Notes: generated by a model from the letters alone, not told the origin. Positions 1 to 13,500 are shown, counted from the stretch's first letter. The stretch: 64,000 nucleotides of DNA from Endomychus coccineus (GCA_958510875.1 OY294067.1:261924180-261988179), one strand, 5' to 3'. Program-made: numbers and translations.

Positions 1-418
1 GGAAACGGTACCAGATGCAGATCACACAATTTATATTGATCAACCAAGGTTATTATTTAACCAAATTCCAATTATTGTTGGACCCGAGGTTGTACCTATC
101 TGTTCACGATAGTAATTTAGTATAAACAATTTATTTGGAAAACTTCCCTAAATAAGTGCCGCGCTATCTTCGTCAAATCAGAAATATTTCATTTTAATAA
201 TTGTCAAGTTCTAGCATCAGGGGAACAGTTGTATAATAATTATCAAAATAAATCCGATGAATTTTTGGGGTACATGACGAATAACCCACATACCCTCATG
301 ACAACATTAGCATAAAAATTCGATTGTTCTGCTACCATTCCGAAAAAGTTATTTGTGAAAAAATGTCATACTTATTGATTTCAATGAAGATTTGAGGATG
401 ACCCACATCACCTCGGAA

Positions 419-850
419 CTATATATCATCTTCCGTTGTTTGTAGATTGCCTCTGCTCCAATTTATGTTCGAGTATTTTTCTTTCAGTTCTTGTAGTTCA
501 TTTTTGCCCTTCAGTTTTTTCTTTGGTGTCCTATCAACTGAACTGGTAACCTTCATTTGGCTTGGTACTTTCCGTTTACTTTTGTGCTCTTCGCCATTTC
601 CTTTTTGTTTTCCTTTTTTCAACGTCTATACCATTTTCTGCTTCAGCGTTTATTTTTTCCCTGACTTTGACGAAACTCTCTTTCTTTGACATGAAGGCAG
701 TATGTGCATCAAGATACATTATAACAGGGTTAATTAAAGGTATGCATAGGTCTAGTTTCGTTTTAATAATACGGCAGTTTTGGGGACAAATTGATAGTAT
801 TATTAATGAGATACCTACTGGTTCAATAATGTGTGAGGGGGTGGGGTGAT
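419..850 (-). pseudogene. Broken lysine-rich ORF, unidentified
   Basis: On the minus strand an open frame runs from about 850 to about 620 and includes the stretches IIEPVGISLIIL and YLDAHTAFMSKKESFVKVRE. It then meets a stop just after an A-run near 617-622. A second frame starting at that run continues to a TGA/TAA-type end at 419 and is strongly basic (KKGKQKGNGEEHKSKRK, then TPKKKLKGKNELQELKEKY). The two frames differ by one base at the homopolymer, so this reads as one roughly 140-codon ORF broken by a 1-bp indel or a sequencing error. I do not recognise the family. It could be a terminal exon of a host gene or a decayed element. Composition (E/K-rich, no low-complexity repeats) favours former coding sequence. 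Confidence 0.4.
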
Positions 851-2646
851 ATACGAAGAATATATGCGGGGGACGCCATGGGAACTATTTACGCTACTTC
901 TACTCTATTAATTTATTATGAATGATGAATGTTTTGAAAACAAATTTATTTTTGTTCTATCTAATAATTGTCATGGAATATACCTACTGTCGTTTTTACG
1001 TTGTTGAAACAATAAGCTTCAGCTTCAAGATAAAATCATATGAAATATAATGCTATAAAATTATCTCACCTGTGTATTGTTCCAAACTGAAGAATTAAAT
1101 TACGTGAATAGTTAGGTAGGTACCTATTATTGTTAAAGTCGTATAAAATATAAATGCGGGCAGGTGTACTGAGTAGAATTACGGTAAAATCTACGAAACA
1201 ATTTTAATACTCAATTACTCAAGCATTGGACCTTGCAAATACTGCTGGTAACATAAACACGAATACTACCTGTTTCATAAGTTGGTAAACTACCCATTTT
1301 TGAGATAAGGTTATGTCATTGCAACATTTTTGAACTTATAGACTTTAAGATACTTTAACGCAAAAGTTCAATGAATTATTTAATAATTAAGTAATACCAA
1401 ATATTTCAAATCAATTCAATTTTTCGGCGAAAATAACTTATTAACTAAATGGAAACTATTTCCAAATCAAAATCGACTTAACACTATATTTTTCAAATTA
1501 TTTACTTCTAACGCTTATGAATCCTTTCAATCCCACAGAAATGCATTTCTATAACTTACCTCACTAGTTCTGCCAGTTTGTATTGCCGAAGTATTTTGGA
1601 ACTTAATTTAAATTCACTAAGAAGTTCAGAAAAGTTAATTGTCAACAATAGTTCTTCTGAACTCTTAACAACTCACGTGAAACACAACAATTTTAAATCA
1701 CGAAAAGTCATAATTTTATTGAATTCACTTTTACTTTCTTTCAATATATTTGAGTTGAACGCGAACAATTTTTAATTAACTTTAAAGGTATTTTAAATGA
1801 CAGAAAATAGATATTATAACCTCGCCATGTTGTTTTATTTTGAAAAATACCTAGACTGTGCCATCTACCCGTGCATATAGAGTACCTGAGTTCTAGCTGT
1901 CTGAGCTGCGCGGAAGATACAGTGTTCTACGAACACGTGCGTGCAGGTGATTTCTGTTGTTACTGATAAATTCCACCACAGCTGAAAAGTTAAAATTTAG
2001 ACCAGCTACAATAATTTATTAATCTAATGCTAATGTTCTCGGCAATAATATTCACATGGCTTCGGGGTGAATATAATTAGATTAAAAATCGGTATTATGA
2101 TAGTTACTTAAATTCTCCAAACGATTGTATGGAAATTAATATCGAATTAACCATTTTCTGGAAAAACAATATTCAAAAACTAGTATTGTTGGCACGACCA
2201 TTCGTTTGTAAGGAAAATTATCGTTGCATTATTTGTTTGAAGATAGATTTTTAGCGCAAAGTGGCTTTGGAATGCTCTTTTCTTGAAGGTATGATAATAA
2301 TATTCTATTAAGGCGAAAGCGAAATTATCAGTTAGAGAAATATTACTTGAAATAAATTTTACAAAGAACTACCAACTAAATCTTCGTGGTAGCATAAGTC
2401 AATTTAATCAATCTTCCAGATATGATTCAGGTAAATCCACTCCGGACACGTAATCATCACATAAGTCACGAATGGTTTTCGTATTTTTTCAAATTGTGAT
2501 TATATTAAGTCTTTAAACTAAGTACTATGAATATAATATCGGCTAAACGTTACTGAAGCAGAGTTTGTGGTCAATATAGTTTATAGTATGAATGTGGTGA
2601 ACAGAAGAGCGGGGTGGGGAAACTGTTTGCCTCCCGTTTTAACCAA
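851..2646. other. AT-rich intergenic DNA, no gene seen
   Basis: The stretch has no ORF with recognisable protein similarity and no convincing splice-site-bounded frame. It is ordinary AT-rich insect intergenic sequence. Confidence 0.5.
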
Positions 2647-2910
2647 AGAGTTCTATATATAGAGTAGACAACTAAGCCTTTCACTGGTATTTTAACGGAC
2701 ATTTTGTCCTTCTCGCACATGTACTGCACTCTCACTCGCACGATGTGCGCGCGTTATACTTATTCTTGTATTCTTATACTCTTTGTGATAGAAGGGGAGA
2801 ACGTGCGAGTGAGAGCGCACTAACATGTTCGAGAACCATGTTACCCATGTTTCAAACTCTCCGCTAAGAATTGGGCGCACTTTCATGTAAACAAATGTGT
2901 CCATTTTAAT
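2647..2910. mobile_element. MITE, diverged copy (family A)
   Basis: The segment begins AGAGTTCTATATATAGAGTA and shares almost all of its inner sequence (CTCACTCGCACGATGTGCGC, then a run ending in GTGATAGAAGGGGAGA) with the complete copy at 6961-7190. It is internally palindromic (GTCCTTCTCGCACATGT versus its inverse). Its right terminus is eroded or replaced, so the far end is approximate. Confidence 0.7.
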
Positions 2911-3504
2911 TTATAGTCAATGCTTTAAACCTAGCAATCCTAAAGGGTACTTCAAAGTATATTTGGAAATTTTTGTATATTGTTCTATTGTTTTCCGATT
3001 ACGGTTAGGAAATAAGTGCTATTTATTTTAAAGTTTACTCTTCTTTAAACAGTAGAATAAACATACTATTCAAGGATGTTTAAACTACTGCCGTTTTCGA
3101 TTCGATTACTATGAGAGTGCTCCCAAACCAGGTTTAATGACTTAATATTCTATTCAAGATTCACTAAGTTTTGAATTCGGTGCAATTCTCAATCCAACAT
3201 AACTTTAGTGATGAGCAACTCTCATGTAGACCGGGACATTCTAAAATGTCTCTTAAACTAAGTAAACCAAAGATCTTCAATCAGTTTCGCTTAGAAATAT
3301 TAGTTCTTACGAAATAGGTATTTCATTCTCCTCATATTCATTTACCACATTACAAAAATTTCTTATCTTTAGAATTTTTCTTTTCTCGACATTAATGCTG
3401 AGTCTTTATAATCTTAATCTGAACTTTCAGATGATAGAAACTCCATAACATCGAGAATTTTATTCTTTAATTTTTTCATTTTTTCACATAATTCTGCTAA
3501 AGAG

Positions 3505-3680
3505 TGTCCCAAAATTAACGCAAGATTTTTTTTATTGGATCATAAAGTACATAGGATAGGGTTATTCATGGAATAACACATCGGACAAATGGCCTCCACG
3601 GTTTTGCTGGCACATACGCACTCTTTTCTCGAAATTTTCACAAGTGGCGGCAAATTCAAATCTTTTAAATTTGGGACATT
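3505..3680 (-). pseudogene. DDE-type transposase 3' remnant
   Basis: On the minus strand a frame ends FAATCENFEKRVRMCQQNR followed by GGHLSDVLFHE and a stop at 3562. This tail (CxxNxGGHLSDV) resembles the C-terminus of insect mariner-like DDE transposases. The adjacent GTGTCCCAAAATTAACG on the + strand looks like the matching transposon terminus. Only about 40 codons survive, so the superfamily is uncertain. Confidence 0.55.
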
Positions 3681-3758
3681 ATTTACAATAATTACCGGTA
3701 ATGAGTTAATATTCGAAAACTATCTGTGCTGTTAGCATAGATTTAGGTATCAGAATCA

Positions 3759-3941
3759 ATGGCTCATACCCCGCCCGCTACAACCATCGAGAGTGCTCTA
3801 GAGCGATTTAAACATACATTAAAAATAACCTCATTTCCTCAATCGAACACAGCACTTCTTCTGAAATTACTCGGAGTAGCCAATCGAAAACGCTATAAGA
3901 TACAAGCTATGATTGTATTCCATAAAAATAATCTTCTGTAA
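3759..3941 (+). other. Doubtful 60-codon ORF upstream of RPF1
   Basis: This is an ATG-started frame (MAHTPPATTIESALERFKHT at its start) that ends 130 bp before the RPF1 start. I recognise no domain and see no splice logic linking it to RPF1. It may be chance. Confidence 0.15.
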
Positions 3942-4071
3942 ATATCTTTGGTTGAACCAAAGAGAAAAATGTTCTATTTGTTCCGTGGTCATAAATAGAC
4001 ATATCCTTTTTCCCATGTGCCTGATTTTCGATACGATTTACGTTTGCTCTTTCCGGGTAACAAAATAAAAG

Positions 4072-5405
4072 ATGTCAACAGAAAAGGAGCCCATGGAGGT
4101 GGAGGATGTAATAAAAACGGAAACTATTGACTTAAAACCCTCGAAAGAAGGCTCCATCCTATTTCCAAACGAGAATAGATACGGACATATCAAGAATAAG
4201 CTTGTAAGAAACCAACAATTTCAGAAGAATAAACGCGCTCTGAAAAAGGTAACATGAATGAACTTCATTATTTTTTCAAAAAAGTACTCATGCAAATTAC
4301 GTTTTAGACGAAACGAGAAATTAAAAAGGAACGTGAAAGGGAAGGATTGCCTAAAAATGTTCCACACACTATTGAGAGCTTACGAGAAAAAGATGAAACT
4401 ACAATTGAAAATATAGAGGCAGATGAGAATGAATTAGTAAGAAATGATTTGGAGTCAGATGAATTTAGTGAATATTATAAAAACTCATATGAACCTAAGG
4501 TTCTTATTACATTTGCTGATAATCCGATGAAGGTAACTTACTTGCATATATCATCAATATCGCTTTTGTATTGAACAGCTACACCTATATTTTGAATATA
4601 CTTACACCTTTCAAGCTTCGCATCAACTAATTGTTTCCAATACTCCTCAAAGTTGTCACCTTTTGAGTCTGTACTAACTTTATGTTTGTTATTTATCATG
4701 AATGTCTTATTTACTTCCCACATATGTCGATGAATTGTTATTGTTTCTAGAAAACCAGGATATTTGGTAGGGAGCTGACAAGAATTATTCCAAATTCAGT
4801 TTCTTTGTACAGAAATAGATCAGGTGTCAAAAAAATAGTCAGAAGTGCAATTGCAAAAGAATATACGGACATATTAGTAATTAATGAAAATCGTAAAGAA
4901 CCTGATGGTTTACTCCTTATTCACTTACCTGATGGACCAACTGCTCACTTTCGACTTAGTAATGTAAGGATAACCACAGAATTGAGGAAGAAACACAAAG
5001 ATATTACAGCTCATAGACCAGAAGTTATACTCAATCATTTCACTACACGATTAGGTTTAACTATTGGTCGTATGCTCGGTGCGATATTTCATTATAGTCC
5101 TGAGTTTGAAGGGCAGCGAGCAGTTGCATTCCACAATCAAAGGGATTATATATTTTTTCGTCATTATAGGTAAGCATTATTTAAATATCACCAGCTGTTG
5201 TGACAATTTATTGAAATTTCCTTGTAGATATGGTTTTGATGCTGAAGGTAAAAAAGCAAAGTTGAAAGAATTAGGACCAAGATTTACTTTGAAGCTTAGA
5301 TCCATCCAAAAAGGCACATTTGATAGTAAATATGGACAATATGAATGGATAATTGAAGGAAAACGCCATTCTATGGAAACAAGCAGAAGAAAGTTCTTCT
5401 TATAA
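4072..5405 (+). CDS. RPF1: Ribosome production factor 1 (Brix domain), 4 exons
   Basis: The protein is a nucleolar Brix-domain factor of 60S ribosomal subunit maturation, binding pre-rRNA. Exons are 4072-4248, 4308-4532, 4751-5169 and 5228-5405, all with GT/AG borders and consistent phases, giving 332 aa (human RPF1 is about 349). The N-terminus is charged ([15 protein letters not shown]) and carries [20 protein letters not shown] and [10 protein letters not shown]. The Brix/IMP4 core spans roughly residues 118-310, with [68 protein letters not shown] and [18 protein letters not shown]. The end is [19 protein letters not shown] plus a basic tail. The start is the ATG just upstream of the first conserved block. 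AATAAA-like signals lie at about 5445. Intron 3 holds an antisense 61-codon frame that I regard as chance. The ORF looks intact and functional. Confidence 0.96.
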
Positions 5406-5654
5406 GTAGCAGTGGTTATATTATTAATGTCAATTAAAAGATTATAATAAAATAATTAAGCACTACTGATCATTTGCTTCAATTAAACCAAAATAATGAA
5501 ATGAAATCTACAAAATGTGTTAGCTGTGTCCATCTTGAGTTTTCATAATTATCACCAAAATCATAGCAATTCAACAGAATACAATTTTATTGTTCAACAT
5601 TCTATGATTAGATCTCAATCTCAGCATTAAAGATCATTATGAAAAGAAACAATC

Positions 5655-5730
5655 ACCTGTATGCACTAAAAATACTGTTGAAGTGCTGGGATCTTTCAGT
5701 GTCAAATGGCAATCATCAGAGTAAATTTGT
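5655..5730. repeat. Fragment of palindromic MITE (family B)
   Basis: The sequence CACTAAAAATACTGTTGAAG, followed by a diverged GGCAATCATCAGAGTAAA, matches half of the palindromic element complete at 35045-35203. Confidence 0.6.
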
Positions 5731-6960
5731 TTATTTTAGTGTTATAGTGTGTACTCTTGTTTATTGTTAAAGATGAAATAGATATTAACTAATCTGTAGA
5801 TAACTAACTAGCTTCAAAATTCTATGACTAGATCAACTAATAAGTAGGTCACCAACTTCTCTTGTTAGCACTATTTTTTGCTTTCAGGTAGTACTATGAG
5901 TTAAATGTGTGATTGTAATATATATCTAATAGCTTTCTGCTCAATATTTCGCCCATTATTTTCTCATCATTATTCAAAACTGCCTGTATTGCCCTCTACC
6001 TATTACGTTTTACGTCTAGAATACCATTTCTTACTCTTTCCTCTACAATGCTTGCGAGGCCCAAAGATTTGAATTTAATTCTTTAATGTATCACAAAGTT
6101 CAGATCTTCATTTTACACAGTGTTATCTAATGTAGTTGATTCAGTTGATCTAAACATTTTCAGTCAAGTAAGCTGTGCATTAACAAAATAAAAATTTGTC
6201 AAAATCTGGATTTTTTTGTTCCTATGTGCGTCATAATTGTTTAATTCCTTACTTGTTTACTGTGTTACTCTTAATAGGGAGCAAAACATTAAGCAGTTTA
6301 ACTAGACTTTTGCTTATTTTTAATTAAACGTAATAACGTTTAGATGTTATGGTGTAAAATTTCTTTTTAAATTTTGAATTGCAGGCCCGGACTTAGCTTT
6401 TAGAAAATATGAACAATATGATGATTTATAACAATTTCATAGGTACAATAAGAAAATACATTATTTAGATTTGATATTCAGAAATTAATATCCTAAATGT
6501 GAAATAATCAATTCTGGCACAATTTTGTAAACAGTGTAATTACTTCTATCAAAAGCGATAAGAAAAAATGAAGGTGTCAATATTTAAAAAACAAAAGTTG
6601 ATGGGACAAAGAATTATGATGCCATTTTGTAAAGGAGATAAGTTTTTGCTGAAAATTTGTATTAGCTTTATCAGTCTAGCATAAGAGTTGTTGAGCTTTC
6701 TATAATTTCATGCATAGAATATGTCCTTATAATTATTTCAATTTGTCCGTTATTTATCATAGAAATTTTTTCAGCATTTGTCTCCATGGTATTAGCTAAT
6801 AGCTATGTTCTCCTCACTATTATTTTTTAATTTAATTAGGAAGGTACCTATAAGTGCATTTTTCATGAGACTAATGAGAAGCTCTTTAACAAATATGGCA
6901 CCTCCCATCCATATATAGCTCTGAGCGACGAACGAAAGTACCTGTGCGTGTACACTCCAA
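5731..6960. other. RPF1-RBBP5 intergenic DNA, no gene seen
   Basis: This is AT-rich sequence without coding signal. At about 6384 the string CAGGCCCGGACTTAG resembles a single hAT-type terminus; no partner end was found. Confidence 0.45.
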
Positions 6961-7190
6961 AGAGTTCTAATATAGAGTAGACTACTAAGCCTTTCACTGG
7001 AAATTTGACGGACATACTGCGCTCTCACTCGCACGATGTGCGCGCGTTATACTTATTCTTGTATTCTTATACTCTTTGTGATAGAAGGGGAGAGCGCACT
7101 AACATGTGCGAGAAGGACAGAATGTCCGACTAGTTACCAGCGCTTTCCTATGCTTAACACACTACTTGTCTACTCTATATATAGAACTCT
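6961..7190. mobile_element. MITE, complete copy (family A), 230 bp
   Basis: The element begins AGAGTTCTAATATAGAGTAG and ends with the near-inverse CTACTCTATATATAGAACTC(T). It has a GC-richer core shared with 2647-2910. It has no coding capacity. No clear target-site duplication is visible. It lies in the 5' flank of RBBP5, about 320 bp before its start codon. Confidence 0.75.
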
Positions 7191-7510
7191 AACTTTCCGT
7201 ACTCCTTTAAAACTCTAGGATAGGTGGTTGTTCCTTCCATATTAGGCTTATATCCCAGCCAAAATTATAATAAAGATTCTTGACCCAGGTGTGAATTATA
7301 ATATATAAATTCTCTTCTTATTGGGACCTATTTGCCGAGAATTTATATATAACTCTTTGATTCATAATTGTTCTGTGAAGTGCATAGAGATGCAAGATTG
7401 TTGAATTCTTTATGTGTCTGCTTTTCTAAGTATAAACAAAATTGAAATAAATAGTATAAAAATGATTATGCTTTGATATTAATCCTTGAAACAGAATAAG
7501 AATATCAATA

Positions 7511-10500
7511 ATGAATTTGGAATTACTAGGTAACTATCGTTTAATTCAATGTGTTGATGTTTTTACAGATTATTTTCATATTTCAGAATCATTTGGACAA
7601 AATTATCCTGAAGTAAGTTGAATCTCCCTAAAAGTTCATAATAAGTATTACTCATTAATCGTATTATGTCTTCAGGAATTCGATGGAACTCTTGATTCTT
7701 TGTCTCTTGCAGTTACTTGTGCATTCAACAAAAGAGGTACTCTCTTGGCTGTAGGTTGCAATGATGGTCGTATAGTAATCTGGGATTTCTTAACAAGGGG
7801 CATCGCTAAAATAATAACTGCTCATGTCCATCCTGTATGTAGTATCAGTTGGTCTAGAAATGGCCATAAGATTGCATCTGCATCTACAGATAACACAGTT
7901 TGTATTTGGGATATTTTGAATGGAGAATGTGAACAGAAGTACAGATTCTCATGTCCAGTATTGAAAGTTCAATTTGAACCTAGAAGTTTAGAAAGACTTT
8001 TAGTATGCCCTATGAGACATGCAGCTGTATTAGTCAATACAAATGGAGGACATCAAGTTATTCCAATAGATGAGGATGTAAGTGAGGGATATTTGGTTTG
8101 AAGTATAGAATATTGAATTCAAGAATGAAATTGTCCAATTCTTAATTTTTAGGGAGACCTCAATATATCTGCATCATTCAATAGAAGGGGAGACTATGTA
8201 TATACAGGGAATTCTAGAGGAAAAGTTCTAGTATTAAATTCCCACACTTTGGAAGTGAAAGCTAGTTTTCGAATAGTTTTAGGTACATCAAGTGCAGCAG
8301 CTGTAAAAAGTATAGAGTTCGCTAGAAGAGGCGAGTAAGTGGTTTAAATAACTTTGATAATTATCTTCTTTTATCGATCATTTAACTTCTAGCTGTTTTC
8401 TTATAAACACAGCTGATAGAGTCATTAGAGTGTATGATAGCAAGGAGGTTTTAGCTTGTGGGAAAGATGGTGAACCAGAACCAATTCAGAAGTTGCAAGA
8501 TTTGGTAAATAAGTAAGTTCAATTTTCAGAGTTTATCTATTTACTGATTGCAAAGTCACAAATAACATTCTTAGAATTTTGTTTACATTTATTTACATTA
8601 TAAGATGATTAGAACTTGTCATATTTCAATATTCAGTAGGTGAGGTTTGGTAGAATAACCTTTCTATTGGGTATCAGTTTCTTACAACTTGTAAGTTCCC
8701 TGTTCAAACACTCCCTTATCATCTTCCTTTGGGTGAATTCATGACAAATAGTATTTCCCTTTTTCTTTGTGAAATCTAGTACCATCTTTTGCAGGGTGAT
8801 ATATGTAATTTTATTACTTTATATCAATGTATTTTACACCTGAATAAACATTATTATTATCATTCCAAATCTCAAAGCTCATAGTGGTCTTGATAAAATT
8901 CCAGGACCATGTGGAAAAAATGCTGTTTCTCTGGTGATGGAGAATATATTTGTGCAGGTTCAGCAAGACAACATGCTCTATACATTTGGGAAAAATCGAT
9001 TGGAAATTTAGTGAAAATTCTACATGGTACAAAAGGGGAATTATTGCTGGATGTTGCTTGGCATCCTGTAAGGCCAATAATTGCAAGTATTTCCTCAGGT
9101 TGGTACCTTTCACCATAATATATACCAACTGTCTAGAAATAATATTTAATTTAACTTTGTTAGGTGTGGTAAGTGTTTGGGCCCAAAATCAGGTTGAAAA
9201 TTGGTCAGCTTTTGCACCTGATTTCAAAGAATTGGATGAAAATGTTGAATATGAAGAGAGAGAAAGTGAGTTTGACTTGGCAGATGAAGATAAGTCTGTA
9301 GCCAGTGGTGGAGATTACAAAGAAGATACTGATTTAGAAGTAAGTGTTAATTTTTTGTATAGGCACCTCTAATATATAGATTTTACTAATTAAAATAATG
9401 ACATAACTACTACTAAATTATTATACAAACTTTCTAATAGGGTTAGATTATAATTTGATAAATAACTATTTCACTTTTTTTTTATATCAAGGAGAATATT
9501 GAATTTTTAAATTGAATTGCATCAAAATAATTAATATTTTTATCTAAGATACATAAACAAAAGTTCATTATGAATAAATAAAAATCTTATCCACTACAAA
9601 TACTGTTGAAGTACTGAGGACCTTTCAACTACCAAGTAGCCATCATCATGATAAACGAAATTAGAAATCAAAATGTGTCTGTTTAAATACTATTTGGAAT
9701 TAATAGGGTATATATATAAACTGTTGGAGACTATGGAGGATCTAGGATTCAGGGGAAATGCTTATCAACTAATTAAAAGCTATTTAATAAATCGTAAACA
9801 ATCAATACAAATTGAAACTGAATCAAGTAATGAGAGACAAATAGAATATGGTGTTCCACAAGGAACAGTCTTGGTACCTATTCTCTTTGTAATATCTTAA
9901 TAATTTACTTACTCTAACTTGCCGTGGAGAAATCCAAAGTTTTGCCGATGACACGACTGTCTTCTATCAATCTTCATCCTGGGAAACCCTGAAAGAACAA
10001 GAAGAAATGGATATTATTAAGATACTGGATTGGTTTAGTCATGAACTTACAATAAATTATGAAAAAACTACATCTTTTACATTTGGTTCTTATAAAAATA
10101 GCTTACTCACCATATAAAGAGTTAATTATAAAATATCACGAATCTGTAATCAAAGTAAGAAGGTCCGAATGCATTAAATACTTAGGTATATCTATAGAAA
10201 GTCATTCAAAATAGAACTATCATATTGGCAATTGTATACATACTTTAAGAAGTATCCTGTACAAATTTAAATATTTAAGAAAAATATCAGATACATCGCA
10301 TATGAGAGTAATATACTTTGCTTTAGTAGAATCTCGTTGGTCATACGGAATATTGAGTTGAGGTGGTTTGGCTGATACCACGGTCGTACATACAGGTCTG
10401 GAAACTCGGGGCTGTTTCCTATGTGAGAAGTGAGTCCGCTAAGCGTCGACTGTCGTGTAGTACCAAAAGTCGTCACGTAGGAATATTCTCTGACAACTGT

Positions 10501-13500
10501 CAGTTGACTTGTAAACACAAGGAATACCTGCGTTTTTAGAAACAAATTACGAAATCGTGCATTGTGCCGAAATGTAAAACGGGGTACGAAAGTGTAAAGC
10601 AAGAAACTTCTGTTTTTAAAGTGCCGAAAGATGCGGAAATGCTTTAAAAGTGGATGCTTGCGATTCCGGATAGACATCGTTTTAACGAGTGCGTTATGTA
10701 TAACGAAAAAGGGGAAGTTATTTTTAAGGTTAGTAATACATTTTGACAAAGTAACAGTTCTATTCCTCTCTCAAATCAGAGTAACACTGCTTGCGATTCC
10801 GGAAAGAAATCGACCGATCCAAGCGCTAGCTAGTGGCTGAGCGAGGGACTACGAGTTTGGCGACGCGTAAGAGACTCATGTCAAACATTCGAGTCTCCAG
10901 ACCTGTATGTACGACCGTGGCTGATACTCATTTGAAAAAGCTGTGTATTTTACAAAAACTGTTTTTGAAAATAATGTACTATAAAGACAATAAGTTTCCA
11001 TCAAAACTACTTTTTTCTGAAACCAAGATGTTAGATATTAGAGAAATATACTTTTTAAATGTTGTTACTTACCATCACAAAAACAAAAACTCGTTAGGTA
11101 CCATTAGTAGAACATCAATATTCAACTAGAGGTGCTACAAAATTACTGTAAAAACCCATTGTCGCTGGAAAAACAATATGTCAAAGATGTCATACTTACC
11201 TGTCATCAAGGTCATATAACTCACTTCCAGATGATATAAAAAATAAGTCACTGTCAATCAAAGTTAAAAAATATCTGCTTTATAATGAGCGGAGTGGGGT
11301 ACACGAATTGATTGATCCACACATATTATAATTAACAAATATAAATAAAAGATCAAGTTATTGATGTATTATTTATAGTATTTTTATATATTTAATTTTA
11401 ATGTCATTATAGTCATTTATTGTTTATTTCACCTAATTTTTTTAATAATGGATGCAAAGAACTATTTAATTTTGATTTATGTTTGTATTATCCTCATTTA
11501 TATAAATTTTTATTTTACGTAATTCTTAGGGTAAATGTAATTTATTAACTACAATTTAATGAACATTAAGAATTTTTTTTTTAATTTTATATATATATTT
11601 TTTTCTTCTTTTTAAAATTTAATTTTCTTCAGGCCTGCGCACAGACATCTAGTTAGTAGTGTCTTTTGCAGGGTGGTATATGTGTAATATATATAATTTT
11701 GTTACTTTATACCAATGTATTTTACATTTTACACCTGAATAAACATTATTATTATATGAGGGATTACCCTCAGCTGGAGATAAATCTGAATTCATTAAAT
11801 TACTTAGATATTTGACATTAGTGTGTTTTGTACTTAAAATACAGAATAGAGATGGCAAATGACCAGTCATTTATGATTTTGCATAGGTTGTTTTGCTAAA
11901 ATGCTTGTTAGTGATCATAAATGACCACTTTAGTCGGATCAAGTTCTAATTAAAAGATTGTTCCTTACTTTTGTTACTCTGATCAAATTCTAATGAATAA
12001 ATTGTTTAAAAGTTGAATAAAAAATGTTTATTATAATTATATTGTACAATAACTTATGTATCAGTAGCAATAAAATAACACTAATATCTTGACATTTCAA
12101 TATTTCATGTAATATAATAATTATAATTATGATAGGGTTTTTTGTGGGTTATTTGTTATTTTATTATTATTTAATGGTTTATTGAATTTATTCTCAAGAA
12201 GGATAATACTCACAAAATGTCACATTACCAATTTCGTAGAGCTATGTATCAATTTATATATTCCTTGTCCAAAAGTACTAGAGACAGGGGACCAAACTTC
12301 CTATTCACCGCATATTGTGTATGTGTCACGCGGATATAAAATTGTAATACCGTTTATTTATTGACAGTTTACAAAAACTCTTTTACATGTCATTAACCAA
12401 TAATGTATTATTGTATCTTGGTATTTGCGTAATACATTGCCGCAGTATACATCGCGAAGAAGAAAATTGGAGGAGTTTATTTCGTTTCCCTGGCTCCGTA
12501 TATGAATTTTTTTATGTTACTTACATTGTTTAGTACAAACCGCAATAGATTTGTAGACCCGCCTACCCTTCATCCATTATTTGACTGCATTGGGATGTTC
12601 GGTCTCTTTCTATTTGGCTCGTGCCAAATATACATTTTTTTGCCAAACATTAAAATTGAGAGATTATTTAATTAAAGATATGATAATTTCAATATAATCT
12701 GGAAAAATTGTTAGATAATTCTAACAGAATTGATTAAAATTTAATGTAGTAGCAACTACTTTGCGTGAATATTAATAAGTTGTAACAAAACCGAAATCAT
12801 ATTAAGCTAAATTTTCTGCTTTAGGTAGATGTATGCTCAATTGAACCTGTCGCCGCCTTCTGTAGTTCAGATGAAGAGAACGAAAATATGGACTGTTTAC
12901 AATTTTTACCAATTGCTCCAGAGGTATGTAACGCATAAAATTAACCAGCGTCTGATATTTTTTTTATTGGAAATTCATTTCTCCTTTCACGGTGGAGAAT
13001 TGACTTCATTTGAGTAATTACTTTAGATGAGAATTCTCTAAAAAATATCATATAATCAAACTTTTAGTTGTCTTGATCTAAAACTGTTGAGAGAAATAGT
13101 CCAGTCAATAAGCTGGGGAACTTTCTAAAAAAAAAGCAAGAGGTTGTATCAAAAAAATTCATTTGCATAATGTTCTGTGGCCGATTTGAATCATTTGTGA
13201 GGGTTTGAGCTAAGTGGACACGGCCTCCCATTCACCCCTAAACGCTAAATAACCCTATTTTCACCCTCTTTTTTAAGATAACTTTGAATTTATAAAAAAA
13301 TGTTTTTTTGTGTCGCTGAACATAAATCTGAGTTGATTTTCCCGGAAAACTCATTCAATGGGCTGAAAATCATTGAACTTTCGTCATTTTCATACAAAAT
13401 TGCTCATTTTTCACGCGATTATCGTTTTATACATGAAAGATGTTGGCAGTCGCGTATTTCGATCCAAAGTAGACCAAAACTAGGAAAATTTGCGGTATAC

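Noticed and set aside
4538..4723. Antisense 61-codon ORF inside RPF1 intron 3
   Set aside because: It starts at the intron's splice region, has no family resemblance and no splice partners; chance is sufficient.
8814..9128. Minus-strand 104-codon ORF over RBBP5 exon 6
   Set aside because: It is the reverse shadow of the conserved WD40 exon, whose + frame is clearly the coding one.
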